A stretch of 64,000 bases of DNA from Xylophilus rhododendri (GCF_009906855.1 NZ_CP047650.1:558001-622000), one strand, 5' to 3'; shown: positions 28,600 to 38,659, counted from the first letter of the stretch. The notes: generated by a model not told the origin, from the letters alone. Numbers and translations are program-made.

Positions 28600-29465
28600 C
28601 AGGGGCCTTTGCCAGTGATCAGGTGTCAGGGGAGTCGCTCACGCTTTGCATGGACTCGGCCGACCAGTGTCACCGCCGCCGAAAGCTCCGGCTCAAGCCA
28701 AGCGCATCAAGTTTTGAGGACTTTCCCTCGAACAAGGGCACTCGCGACATCGTTCAATCTACCCAAGAACAATAAATGCGCAGCGAGTAAAGCAGAACGA
28801 TACCTTGGTACTGCTGCCGCAGGTCCTCGTCAATCACTTGAGACCTTGATCTGCGTATCGCAGTAGACGCTGCACAAGCGCGTCGAATGTGTAGAGGTCA
28901 GCTCAAGCGCGCCCGGACGAGTAGCCACAACTGCAGATCCCAGTACGCAAGCGCGTTAAAAGTTGCCATTTCGCACTCCTTTCACCGGACCAATCCAAAT
29001 CCATCTGGCACCGCGGTTGGGATGGAAGCCCGATGTAGATACCGTTTCCGTCTGCGCAAGTACTTCGAATGAGGCTATCTAATTGCCTCGTAGCCACTCG
29101 TCAGAAACCATGAAACAGCCAAAAATGAATCACAAGGACCCCTATTAAATACGGGAGATACTTTTTACAAGGATATTGACACGCCGCAGGAACCAGAAAT
29201 TTAAAAACAGCAATCTTGCATTATCGAAGCAAATTTCACGCCTTATCCCCACCACCCACTCAAAATCATTAAGCATGCCTGCACCTCAAAACAAATGGTG
29301 AAGAACACCGATTAGAACTCAATCCGAAAAACCAACTTAACAGCGCATTGATATCAAAATAGTCGCAAGACAATTTATCAGAATTAAAGAGCGCAGCGCA
29401 TAGCGGCATCAAGCCGGGTGTCTCTTCATTAACGCGTGAAAATATATGGCTTAGCGTCCATCCGG
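28600..29465. other. AT-rich stretch without recognisable gene
   Basis: Base composition falls sharply from about 28.75 kb. Only short open frames without ribosome-binding sites or protein-like composition are present on either strand. It marks the left side of the accessory region. Confidence 0.6.
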
Positions 29466-30548
29466 TCACTTGTCTCTTGTTGCCCCAAGTCCGAAATGCT
29501 CATAACCAGCCACACGCCCTCCAAGCATTTTTATAAGCCGAACCTCTACAACAACATAAGTTGCGTACCCAACGAGGCTCGATACGCCAGCAGCAATTAA
29601 TACCGTCAAATAAAAAGGAAGCACACGATACGAAAGCACGACAATCAATGGAACAGTAAACGCATGAGAAAGGTATAGAGAATATGATGAATCACCCAAG
29701 CGCTTCATCACTCCCAACCATCTAAATTGCCTAATTTTCCCCTCAAAGCTGACCGTAGAAAAAACCAACATTGCTGCGGCCACACCATATGTAAGCAGAC
29801 GGTCGCGCCCCTCCCAAGAAAGTAGGCCAGCCAACGCGGCCAATGCAGGTATTAGCGCCAAAATCCCAAAGAAAGGGGATAACCGCCAACCACGCTGCCA
29901 CAACCGAGCAACCAATATGCCCAGAATGAATTCAAATACGATATTTTGCGAAAAAAATCTAAGCAGATGCACTGAGGGAAAAAAATCAGCGGCAATGATA
30001 ATGGCAAAAAAAACTGCTGAACTTAGCAGTACCGGGGGCAAAGCCAACAATATAGCGACAGCAAAGACGACATAAAACAACATCTCAAAGTTCAATGACC
30101 AGCCGACAGGCAAAACCGGTTCGATCAGCCCCCACGGACTCATGGTCGGAAAGAATAAATACGATGACACAATATGAAAAAAATTCAGCGTCGTTCGCGA
30201 AACCAAAATAGGAAAAAAAATAACAAGGACGATTTTTAAAGTCAAAAAAAACCAATAAATTGGCACGATCCGCCTGAACCTATGCCATAGGAATTTCGCC
30301 GCAGCTGCGAGCTGTGTTTTGCTCTTATCAGCCGAGGCCGTGGTTATTGCCATGACAAACCCACTAATAACGAAAAATATATCTACGCCGAAAGAACCAA
30401 AGCCGTACTCAAAACCAACGCCCCGCGCCGCCAAAGCACCAGTTGTATGCATCACGACCACCATGAGTGCCGCAAGAAACCGAAGTGACTGCAACCCATA
30501 TAGCTTTGCGTCTTTGTTGTTTTGCGCAGATCGAGAATGAATTAACAT
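29466..30548 (-). CDS. Acyltransferase 3 family membrane protein (OafA/YrhL type)
   Basis: 360 residues, about ten transmembrane helices. It opens with the family signature YGLQSLRFLAALMVVVMHTT (catalytic-type His), then FGVDIFFVISGFVMA and GWSLNFEMLFYV; C-terminal YSLYLSHAF. The family O-acylates surface polysaccharides or O-antigen on the inner membrane. AT-rich codon use unlike the flanking chromosome points to acquisition by transfer. Near a Wzy/WaaL-like gene and a second acyltransferase. Confidence 0.9.
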   Translation of the reverse strand: MLIHSRSAQNNKDAKLYGLQSLRFLAALMVVVMHTTGALAARGVGFEYGFGSFGVDIFFVISGFVMAITTASADKSKTQLAAAAKFLWHRFRRIVPIYWFFLTLKIVLVIFFPILVSRTTLNFFHIVSSYLFFPTMSPWGLIEPVLPVGWSLNFEMLFYVVFAVAILLALPPVLLSSAVFFAIIIAADFFPSVHLLRFFSQNIVFEFILGILVARLWQRGWRLSPFFGILALIPALAALAGLLSWEGRDRLLTYGVAAAMLVFSTVSFEGKIRQFRWLGVMKRLGDSSYSLYLSHAFTVPLIVVLSYRVLPFYLTVLIAAGVSSLVGYATYVVVEVRLIKMLGGRVAGYEHFGLGATRDK

Positions 30549-31264
30549 ATAAAATCAGGCAACTGGGCAGGGTTTATAAGAGTGGATGTTAGAAGGTGAA
30601 GTGTTTCACAATTCCAAACTCAATATAAATGATTCAAGGACCACTCTCATCCCGGAACCAGCAAGCGGATGATCCCACATGAGACCGTTTCGCTAAAATT
30701 AAAAGCCGATTTGTAGATTCATGCAAGGTGCACGACTGCAGCCTCAGGTCACCGCATCTTATTGCCAAAAAAACAATTCAGTAAAGTTTGCTTGATAGGG
30801 GTTGCGCGAAACAACAGCCAGCGCTCACTATCGAGTTTACATTTGCGTAATTGCTGTTGCATCGATCTGAAACTAACCAAGGTTGCGCTCGGCTACTCTC
30901 TCGCCCTAGGCGCGATGAATGCCGACCAAACATTGGCTATAGTCTTTGCACCGGTTGATCAAACGGTTATCATGAACAGCTTTGCTGAGTGATTCCCCCG
31001 CGTGGGAGGGCTCGTGGCAAGCGAGAACCGGTGGCAGTGAGCGTAAGTTTTCAACGTTGTTGGTGGGGCATGGTACCGCGCGAGCCCGCGCTTGGTGCCA
31101 TGGACGGCCATAACCCGATTAGATCGATGAAAGCGCTTACTGCGCACTCTAAGATGTTGATTTCTAAACAGCCCGAGCGTCGGTGTATTTTTCTAGTTGC
31201 TGGCTTTGATGCGTTTTCGCAAGATAGAGTCGACAATCCTTAAATGGAATAATCTGGAGTTTAA
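30549..31264. other. 716-base intergenic stretch, no supported gene
   Basis: Lies between two divergent surface-polysaccharide genes. Mixed composition, with a GC-richer patch near 31.0-31.15 kb. The short open frames here lack ribosome-binding sites. It may hold the divergent promoters; I see no clear element. Confidence 0.5.
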
Positions 31265-32713
31265 ATGGAAATCATCATTTGGGCTGTATTAGGGCTGCTA
31301 GCCGCTCTAGCAGCATTCGGCGTTATTTTCACCGGAATAATCGGCATTCAATTTTCGCGAAATCTAAAAGAGGGTTTGCTCCCTTATTTTTTCTATCCAG
31401 CTTTGTTTAGCAGCGGATTAATGGTTTTATTATCCTCACGAACTTTCTCAGTTGATGGGGGAACAAATGAAGCGCTGGTCAACTCATCCGCCGCCGCAGC
31501 TGTATGGGCAATTCGTCTCAACTCGATTTTCACGCTAATTGCGGTCGCCGATCAGGTCGTGCGTTACTTCGCAACAAGACCTAAAATAGATGCCCCAAGA
31601 GCCCTTCTTTTTCTTGCATTCTGCTTGTTCTGGGTTACAAATGTTCCAATAGCGGCTTATTTCGCCTCCCACCAAGTTGCGCCCGAGCTTCAATGGGTTT
31701 ATGGGCCCGCCCTCATTTTTGGATTACTATGCCTTTCGAGAGAAGGTGCACACGAAACAATCAAGTCGTCCAGGAATGCTATTATTCTGTATTGCGCCGC
31801 CGGATTGGTTCTGATATTTATAATGCCGGACAAGGTGCTTGATCGCCAATATGCTCAAGGTTACGTTCCAGGTTTACCCCGATTCTCAGGCCTTGCTCCG
31901 CACGCCATTACATTGGGATTAACCGCAAGTATCGCGCTTTGGTGCCTGATTACTGAGCCGCTTAAAACCAAATGGATCAACAGATCAGCGTGGGCCATCT
32001 GCTTGCTTACGCTTTTTTTGGCGCAATCGAAGACGGTCTGGATGGCGTTTTTAGTTGGCGCACCAATTCTTAAATATTATCAAAATGGCTTGCCGAAGTT
32101 GACTGCGAGAGGAATTGGGCGGTTGAACGTCCTTTATTTTATTGTGCCCGCAGGAATGATCGGGGTTTCCTGCATTGTTGCAGCATATTTTCTTTTCGGC
32201 AACGGCGCAGATCGTCTTCAGGACTTCCTGCAAACGAAACAGGGCGCTCAGATCTTAACGGGCACTGGCCGAGATCTTATTTGGGAAATCGCGCTTCGCG
32301 AATGGCACGCGTCGCCGATATTCGGTTATGGATTAAATTTATTCGATTTTGATTACCGCACACAAATTCATATGTCTAACGCCACCTCCGGGCACAATCA
32401 GTTCATCGACGCCCTTGGCCGCACGGGAATCGTTGGCTGCATAGGTTTTTCGATTTACTTGTTCTCTTTGCTTTTCTTTGGGTTTCGATATGCCTCACAA
32501 AGCTCTGGACTAACTTTGGTTGTAAGCTTGCTTATTCTCGTGAGGTCGATCACAGAGGTTGCTATTTCGCCGGCTGGAATCGGCATTACCGAAACAGCCA
32601 GCTACGTTTTGATAGCCGCACTGGCGGCTTGCTTTACGAAAGCGCAGGTCGTCAACACAAGGAAATTCCGAACAGTGTCGATGCCCAATCAGATTTTCAA
32701 CAAGACCGCGTAG
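31265..32713 (+). CDS. O-antigen ligase / Wzy polymerase family membrane protein
   Basis: 482 residues with about 11-12 hydrophobic segments. The periplasmic loop signature is present: TGTGRDLIWEIALREWHASP, then FGYGLNLF and HNQFIDALGRTGIVG with the conserved His. The family either polymerises repeat units (Wzy) or ligates O-antigen to lipid A-core (WaaL); the sequence does not decide. GGAG lies six bases before the ATG. AT-rich relative to the chromosome. Confidence 0.85.
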   Translation: MEIIIWAVLGLLAALAAFGVIFTGIIGIQFSRNLKEGLLPYFFYPALFSSGLMVLLSSRTFSVDGGTNEALVNSSAAAAVWAIRLNSIFTLIAVADQVVRYFATRPKIDAPRALLFLAFCLFWVTNVPIAAYFASHQVAPELQWVYGPALIFGLLCLSREGAHETIKSSRNAIILYCAAGLVLIFIMPDKVLDRQYAQGYVPGLPRFSGLAPHAITLGLTASIALWCLITEPLKTKWINRSAWAICLLTLFLAQSKTVWMAFLVGAPILKYYQNGLPKLTARGIGRLNVLYFIVPAGMIGVSCIVAAYFLFGNGADRLQDFLQTKQGAQILTGTGRDLIWEIALREWHASPIFGYGLNLFDFDYRTQIHMSNATSGHNQFIDALGRTGIVGCIGFSIYLFSLLFFGFRYASQSSGLTLVVSLLILVRSITEVAISPAGIGITETASYVLIAALAACFTKAQVVNTRKFRTVSMPNQIFNKTA

Positions 32714-32924
32714 ATCTGTCTGCAGCGTGGTGGCTACCTCTAGTACCCTCCGTGTAATTGCCATCAGCCTCCGCCATCCTTTGGCACAACGCTGGATTTG
32801 CAATACCTTCGGGCGATGGTAGCTTTGACGGTTTTGATTTTCATATAAACCATGGCTTGAATGCACCGGATATCACGGCCACTTGCCTAAATGGCCGGAT
32901 ACCCTTTGGGCTTAGCCGAAGTGG

Positions 32925-33136
32925 ATCCACCAGGCCGACTGTGGCCATGAGAATACAAAAATGGGAAGGAGTTTCGGGGCAAGGGCGGCACGCAAGTGTC
33001 CAAATCGCCAGAGCCTCACGAGTCTTGAAACGCCAAGACGGCAATTTCAGGGGAGTGAAAAAGCCTTTCAGATTAAACACCTGTAATGCGTTTACTAGCA
33101 ATGGTTAGTTGGTAGGCGCGATTAAACTCGACCCAT
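32925..33136 (+). repeat. Diverged copy of the tRNA-Val 3' end and downstream flank (att-like)
   Basis: Aligns in direct orientation with 36086-36322. Bases 33094-33123 match 36273-36302 at 29 of 30 positions, including the last bases of tRNA-Val. The adjoining terminator (33060-33071) keeps only one arm. Further out, similarity is partial (judged by eye). The 210 bases before it and 80 after hold no gene. Confidence 0.75.
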
Positions 33137-33239
33137 TTTACCCCGCTTTGAGGACCAACGCTTTACAGCGTAGCGTCGCTGAATGTTCCCCGGATTACCC
33201 ATTGGAACTCCGGCAATCTCACCAAACAATCTTCCCAGC

Positions 33240-33775
33240 CACCCTACTTTGGCTGCGGCTCCGACAACAGTCGAGCCTCTGAGAGCTGCCGCATAAATTC
33301 CATGCCGCTGGCGTCGGCCGCATCAACCAAGCAGCATAAAGCCCGCGCGGCAGGATTGCCACCATGCGCTTGTCCTGCAGTTCCTGCGGCCGCCTCCGGT
33401 GCAGCTCCTTGAAGATCGGGCGCATTTCGGCGTTGAGCGTCAGCATGGTGAAGCTGCAGGCCCACTGACCGTTGGCAGAGTGGGCACTACCTTGCCGCTG
33501 CGCCTTTCCGGCTCGTAGTTGGGCTGAGCAGGGATGACGCAGTGCTGCTCGCTCTTCCACGCCTCCGTGAGCGCCGCCTTCTTGGCCACCGTCTCGTAGC
33601 GGGCGTTGTACGTCACCTTGGCGAGGCTCTCGTCTCGTCGCCCAGGGCGGCAGCAGTCCGAAGTTGCCGGCCAGCACCTCAAGCGGCGGCACCGCGTCGT
33701 CGCCTTAGTCGATCAGCCGGTCGGCAGATGAAGGGGCCGACGTAGCCGGGAAAAATTTCCGCCTGCTCTCGAGCG
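33240..33775 (-). pseudogene. SRAP (HMCES/YedK) family protein, broken by several frameshifts
   Basis: Pieces of one SRAP protein lie in order but in different frames: IFPGYVGPFICRP, GDDAVPPLEVLAGNFGLLPP, VTYNARYETVAKKAAL (the AR-x-ET motif), HCVIPAQPNYEPERRSGK, FTMLTLNAEMRPIFKELHRR, MVAILP and EFMRQLSEARLL. SRAP proteins crosslink abasic sites in single-stranded DNA. The catalytic N-terminal Cys region is missing. A stop and at least two shifts make it non-functional. Confidence 0.8.
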
Positions 33776-33789
33776 CCGACCACAACAGC

Positions 33790-34070
33790 TCGCGGGAAGG
33801 CGTTTCTACCCCAACCTGCTGCGCGCACCGGATCTGCCAGCGACCACGTACGTGAGCATCATGGCCACTTACCCGCCCGAGAACAACCTGCCGCTGGAGC
33901 CTTCGGCCTATCGCTTCGAGATGACTGGACGGGCGACGACCGTGCGCGTGGTCAGCGCTGGGGAGATCGTCTACGGCGGCGCCGGCTCAGTGGAGGGGCT
34001 CGAATGCCCGGTGCCCTTTTGACGCCAACATCGCGCCGCTGCGCCTCTTCATCAATACGAGCTGTCCACG
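33790..34070 (+). pseudogene. Gene fragment, unknown family
   Basis: An open stretch reads RFYPNLLRAPDLPATTYVSI, then ATYPPENNLPLEPSAYRFEM up to a stop at 34022. One base later in another frame it continues DANIAPLRLFINTS. GC-rich, protein-like and interrupted; probably a decayed gene. Not recognised. Confidence 0.4.
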
Positions 34071-34821
34071 TTGAGCGCTTCGAAGGGGTCCCTAGTCTTC
34101 CAATCGAGAACACGAGCATGCGCCCGTTCTCAGCGCCATATACGCCAGCGGTGTGACGCACCAGGACTTCTGTGCCTCGTTTGAGATGCGTCGGCATGCG
34201 AAGGCTTTCCAACGTGGCGGCCTCTACGGTTGAGCGGCAGCAATAGAGGGCAGTGACCCACTCATGTTTTCCGTCGTCAGCCTCCGCGAGTACCTTTTTC
34301 GACCAACCCAGCACCTCGGACGAATGTTCCAAGCCAGCTTCTTTGCTTAAAAAATCAGCATAGGGGGCGGTTTCTGACTTGAAACTGATCGGTCAGGACC
34401 CCTTTCAGAATGAAACCTTTAAAGCGCAGCATGGACGATGTCTTCGTCGCCATCGGTGCGGCGATGGCCGAGATGCAGGGCCGGACGCTGGACAAGATCG
34501 GCGCAGCCGCCGAAGCTGCGATCAGGGCTACATCTACAGGTTTCGATCGCGCTGCAGGGTTAGGAGAAATTCGCTGGCGCCTATCCGGGCGATGCAGCGG
34601 CAGTATCGGATGGAGGTGGGACCTGCTCTGTATGGGCTGCTAGCCGCTCAAGCGCGTGGGTCTTATCGCGGCAAAGCACTCTAGACGAGCCGACCGAAAT
34701 GACGCGTGCGCTCACATTCCTTTAACTGGCGACCGGTGAGCCAGTCCGAATCAAGGGTATGCCGCAGCTCCAAGTCCCGATACCATCGCACACAAGAAAA
34801 CGCTACGGCATTGGGAGCTTC
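34071..34821. other. Decayed region without supported intact gene
   Basis: Contains short protein-like pieces, e.g. on the minus strand EHSSEVLGWSKKVLAEADD near 34.33 kb (only a TTG start) and on the plus strand MDDVFVAIGAAMAEMQGRTL near 34.43 kb. None has a good ribosome-binding site and full gene length. They look like remnants of mobile or accessory genes. Confidence 0.4.
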
Positions 34822-35964
34822 ATGGAAAAAAAAATTGGCTGGTTTTTTAAGAGCGTGGCGCCAGAGACAATCGACCAGCGATATCGGTCAGTTGGTGGCT
34901 TCACACACGGATTTGACTACCTGAGACTCATCCTGGCGGCGGCGGTAGTGGTCCAACACAGCCTGCGCTCAAGTTATGGCCCCGCATATGCGGATGTCAC
35001 GAGTTGGCTTGGTTGGCACCGCGCTATTACCGCGCCAATTCTTTTGATGTTCTTCGCGTTGAGCGGGTTCTTAGTGGCCGGGAGTCTTAAACGACGGCCG
35101 ACCGCCACAGCCTTTATGACACTGCGGGCGATGCGGCTGGTGCCCGCTTTGGCGGTGGAGGTGTTGCTATCGGCGTTAATCCTAGGTCCATTGCTTACCG
35201 AACTGCCTTGGCGCGCCTATTTTTCAGCACCCGAGTTTTTTAAATATTTCCAAAATATTTATGGCCACATCCATTTTAGATTGCCTGGAGTTTTTGTCGA
35301 TACGCCAGCCCAAGAGGTAAACATATCGTTATGGACCGTGCCCTATGAACTCGAATGTTACCTCGCACTTCTAGGCTTATGGTTAATAGGAATTCTGAAG
35401 CGCCGCGCTTTTGTAGTTGCAATCACTGTGGCGTTTATTGCAGTTAATACGTATATTGCATTTGATACCTATACCGTGCAAAAGACCATGATTGGCGGGC
35501 CAGCGCGCGCCCTTGTAGCGGCTTTTTTATGTGGATTGTGCATCAACTTATATTCAGACCGAATTAAGCTCACTATTCCAATCGCTGCTGCCATGCTCCT
35601 AGGGATGGTTGTTTCGACGCTTCAATATCAAACTGCATCTGTTGCAGCGATTTTCGCCGCTTATATGGTCGTGTATTTAGGAATGACGCATCCGCCAAAG
35701 AAATCTTTTTTATTACGCGGCGATTATTCCTACGGCCTCTATCTTTTTGCATTCCCAATTCAGCAGACCTATACGCATCTTTTTCCTGGTTATCGACACT
35801 GGTACATTAACGCACCATTCGCCATTATTCTCGGTCTAATGTACGCCTATTTTTCGTGGTGGTGCGTAGAAAAGCCAATACTAGACAGAAAAAAACAGAT
35901 AGTAGGCTTTACTGAAAATTTTGCCAGTCGCCTGAAACTAATCTTTGCTCGTCAAACTGCTTAA
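34822..35964 (+). CDS. Acyltransferase 3 family membrane protein
   Basis: 380 residues, about ten transmembrane helices. Family blocks: GFDYLRLILAAAVVVQHSLR, LMFFALSGFLVAGSLKRR, NISLWTVPYELECYLAL and C-terminal SYGLYLFAFPIQQ. The ATG at 34822 has GGAG six bases upstream. AT-richer than the chromosome. It lies between the two tRNA-Val-derived repeats, so it is likely cargo of that insertion. Probable role: acylation of surface polysaccharide. Confidence 0.9.
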   Translation: MEKKIGWFFKSVAPETIDQRYRSVGGFTHGFDYLRLILAAAVVVQHSLRSSYGPAYADVTSWLGWHRAITAPILLMFFALSGFLVAGSLKRRPTATAFMTLRAMRLVPALAVEVLLSALILGPLLTELPWRAYFSAPEFFKYFQNIYGHIHFRLPGVFVDTPAQEVNISLWTVPYELECYLALLGLWLIGILKRRAFVVAITVAFIAVNTYIAFDTYTVQKTMIGGPARALVAAFLCGLCINLYSDRIKLTIPIAAAMLLGMVVSTLQYQTASVAAIFAAYMVVYLGMTHPPKKSFLLRGDYSYGLYLFAFPIQQTYTHLFPGYRHWYINAPFAIILGLMYAYFSWWCVEKPILDRKKQIVGFTENFASRLKLIFARQTA

Positions 35965-36085
35965 TTCATTTGCAGATAGCCAAACTTTCCAGCCAACTCG
36001 CGATACGTGTTAATGGTTTCCCAAGAGCGATCGCTCAACATGGCGAGCGGGTTGGCTCGCACGATCGATGCTGTTTCGGGTATAT

Positions 36086-36322
36086 GCGAATTGGATCGAC
36101 GGCGCAGACTGTGGTCGCGAGAGGGCGAAGACGGAGGAGGTGCTGGACCGGGCAGACGCGCAGGCCGCGGAAATCCCCCTCCAGAATCTCCCCTAGCCCT
36201 GAAACGGTAGTCGCGCGGAACCTGCGCGGGAAATAAAAAAAGCCTTCCAGATCAAATACCTGGAAGGCTTTTACTACCAATGGTTAGTTGGTAGGCGCGA
36301 TTGGACTCGAACCAACGACCCC
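36086..36322 (+). repeat. tRNA-Val 3' end and downstream flank, intact copy (att-like)
   Basis: Direct-repeat partner of 32925-33136. Includes the terminator and the last bases of tRNA-Val. The 120 bases between the acyltransferase stop and this repeat show nothing else. Confidence 0.7.
36235..36273 (-). terminator. Intrinsic terminator of tRNA-Val
   Basis: Minus strand: a 12-bp stem (AAAGCCTTCCAG and its complement), nine-base loop and T run, 16 bases after the tRNA 3' end. Confidence 0.9.
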
Positions 36323-36365
36323 CACCATGTCAAGGTGGTGCTCTAACCAGCTGAGCTACGCGCCT
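36289..36365 (-). tRNA. tRNA-Val (anticodon GAC)
   Basis: 77 bases including encoded CCA. Acceptor AGGCGCG pairs with CGCGCCT, D-arm GCTCAGCTGGTTAGAGC, anticodon arm CCACC-TTGACAT-GGTGG gives GAC, T-arm GTTGGTTCGAGTCCAAT. Confidence 0.97.
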
Positions 36366-36384
36366 GTATGTCGTCGAGACCACG

Positions 36385-36414
36385 ATTCTAGCACGTAAAA
36401 ATCCAACTTATCAA
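36385..36414 (-). promoter_or_regulatory. tRNA-Val promoter
   Basis: Minus-strand TTGATA (36414-36409), 18 bases, TAGAAT (36390-36385), then CGTG; same layout as the tRNA-Leu promoter. Confidence 0.75.
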
Positions 36415-36442
36415 GCAGTGTCAAAAATTACGCCGAGCATCC

Positions 36443-38659
36443 CTATCGCCGCCGGGCTGAGCGCACGCCGGCCACCGCGTTCACCACCGACAGCACATGC
36501 GCCAGGCGGGCCGAGTCGCCCACTTCCACCGTGAAGGTCATCCAGGCCGAGCCCTTGACCGACTGGGTCTGCACGCCGATCACATTGGTCTTCTCGCGCG
36601 CGAACACGTCGGAGATGTCGCGCAGCAGGCCTTGCCGGTCCGCTGCCTCGATGCGCACGTCCACCGGGTAGACGGTGGCGGCGCCCGTCTTGGGCTGCCC
36701 CCATTCCACTTCGATCACCCGTTCGGGCGCCTTGCTGGCCATTTCGCGGAAGTTGCTGCAGCTGGCACGGTGCACGCTGACGCCCTTGCCGCGAGTGACG
36801 AAGCCGCGGATCGCATCCGGCGGCGCGGGTTTGCAGCACTTGGCCATCTGCGTCATCAGCGAATCCAGGCCCACCACCAGCACGCCGCCCTTGGGCGCCT
36901 GATCGCTGCTGCGGGCCTTGCGCAGCACCACCAATTCGTCCTCGGTGGGCAGGGCCTCCGGCGGCTTGAGCAGGATCTCGATGTTGCGCAGCGAATATTC
37001 GTCCTTGCCGACCACCTCGAACAAGGCGTCCGCCGATTTGAAGCCGAGCTGGCTGGCCAGGTCTTCCAGCTTCAGGGCGGTGCGGCCTTCGCGCTGCAAC
37101 AGCTTTTCCACCGATTCGCGGCCGCGGGCGATGTTCTCGTGGTTGGCCTGGGCGTTGAACCAGGCGCGCACCTTGGCCCGGGCGCGCGGACTGGTCAGGT
37201 AGCCCAGTTCGGCATTGAGCCAGTCGCGCGAGGGGCCGCCCTCCTTGGTGGTGGCGATCTCCACCGTCTGACCGTTCTGCAGCGGCGTGTTGAGCGAGAC
37301 CATGGCGCCGTCCACCCGGGCGCCGCGGCAGCGGTGGCCGACCGTGGTGTGCACCGCATAGGCGAAATCGACCGGCGTGGCGCCCTGGGGCAGTTCGATG
37401 ACGGCGGCGTCCGGGGTCAGCACATAGATGCGGTCCTCGAACAGGCCGTGGCCCTGGTGCACGCCGGAGAGGTCGCGCTCCCAGGCCAGCAGCTGGCGCA
37501 GCACGGCGATCTTGGCGTCGTACTGGCTGCTGGCCGATACGCCGGCATATCCCTTGCTGCCGGCCTCCTTGTAGGCCCAGTGGGCGGCCACGCCGTGCTC
37601 GGCATGGTCGTGCATGGCCTGGGTGCGCAGCTGGATCTCGATCGGCTGGCTGGCCGTGTTGCGCACCACGGTGTGCAGCGACTGGTAGCCGTTGGGCTTG
37701 GGCCGGGCGATGTAGTCGTCGTATTCCTCGGCGATCGGCTGGAAGTGTTCGTGCACCCAGCTGAGCGCGGCGTAGCAGTCGGCCACGGTGGGCACGATCA
37801 CCCGCAGCGCGCGCAGGTCGAAGACCTGGTCGAAGTCGAGCGACTTGCCGCGCATCTTGCGCACGATGCTGTAGATGTGTTTGGGCCGGCCCTGCACGGT
37901 GGCGGCGATGCCGCGGGCGCGCAGGTCGGCCTCCAGCACAGCGCGCAGCTGGGCCATGGAGAGTTCGCGCTCCACCCGTTTCTCGTCGAGCCGGCGGGCG
38001 ATGTCGCGGTAGGTGTCGGGCTCCAGGAAACGGAAGGCCAGGTCTTCCATCTCCCACTTGATCTGCCAGATGCCCAGGCGGTTGGCCAGGGGCGCGAAGA
38101 CATGCAGCGACTCGTGCGCCAGGCTGGGCGATACCGGCTGCTTGGAGGCCGCCGCGTAGCGCAGGGTCTCCAGCCGCGAGGCCAGGCGCAGCAGCACCAC
38201 CCGCAGGTCGCGCGAGAAGGCCAGCAGCATCTTGCGCACGTTCTCGGTCTGCACCGCGGCGTCGTCGTGCAGTTGGGCGGGACCGCTGTCGCGGGCCTGG
38301 CGCTGGACGTGGATCAGCCGGTTGGTTTCCACGGCCAGGGCGGCGTATTCGGGGCCGAAGGCCTTGGAGATCGCCTCCTGCGGCCGCGCCAGGTGGTCGC
38401 AGGCATGCACCAGGTAATTGGCGGCGCGCATGGCGTCGGAGCCTCCGATGCGCTGCAGCATCTCGGAGACGGCATCGGCATGCGCCAGCGTGTTCTGGCC
38501 GGACTCCATCAGCTCGCAGCCGATCAGCGGCTCGGCGAAGCCGCGCGCGCGGGCCAGGGCCTGGGCCTGTTCGGGCAGTGCGTTGGCGGTGGCGATGACG
38601 ACTTCGGGCACCGCCTCGGCCAGCAGCGCGATGCCGGCCGCGGAGACGATGGTCTTCAT
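36443..38659 (-). CDS. relA: (p)ppGpp synthetase RelA
   Basis: Ribosome-associated stringent-response synthetase, 738 residues. The N-terminal HD region is degenerate (NYLVHACDHL where hydrolases have HDxxED), so it is assigned RelA rather than SpoT. The synthetase domain has EEYDDYIARPKPNGYQSLHT, the TGS domain is EDRIYVLTPDAAVIELPQGA, and a C-terminal ACT domain ends the protein. Its start overlaps the stop of the upstream hydrolase by four bases (ATGA). Confidence 0.93.
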   Translation of the reverse strand: MKTIVSAAGIALLAEAVPEVVIATANALPEQAQALARARGFAEPLIGCELMESGQNTLAHADAVSEMLQRIGGSDAMRAANYLVHACDHLARPQEAISKAFGPEYAALAVETNRLIHVQRQARDSGPAQLHDDAAVQTENVRKMLLAFSRDLRVVLLRLASRLETLRYAAASKQPVSPSLAHESLHVFAPLANRLGIWQIKWEMEDLAFRFLEPDTYRDIARRLDEKRVERELSMAQLRAVLEADLRARGIAATVQGRPKHIYSIVRKMRGKSLDFDQVFDLRALRVIVPTVADCYAALSWVHEHFQPIAEEYDDYIARPKPNGYQSLHTVVRNTASQPIEIQLRTQAMHDHAEHGVAAHWAYKEAGSKGYAGVSASSQYDAKIAVLRQLLAWERDLSGVHQGHGLFEDRIYVLTPDAAVIELPQGATPVDFAYAVHTTVGHRCRGARVDGAMVSLNTPLQNGQTVEIATTKEGGPSRDWLNAELGYLTSPRARAKVRAWFNAQANHENIARGRESVEKLLQREGRTALKLEDLASQLGFKSADALFEVVGKDEYSLRNIEILLKPPEALPTEDELVVLRKARSSDQAPKGGVLVVGLDSLMTQMAKCCKPAPPDAIRGFVTRGKGVSVHRASCSNFREMASKAPERVIEVEWGQPKTGAATVYPVDVRIEAADRQGLLRDISDVFAREKTNVIGVQTQSVKGSAWMTFTVEVGDSARLAHVLSVVNAVAGVRSARRR

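Noticed and set aside
28887..29097. Short open frames on both strands in the AT-rich stretch
   Set aside because: They lie opposite each other, lack ribosome-binding sites and look like random frames.
30762..30992. 76-codon open frame between the two glycan genes
   Set aside because: No ribosome-binding site, odd composition, no similarity I recognise.
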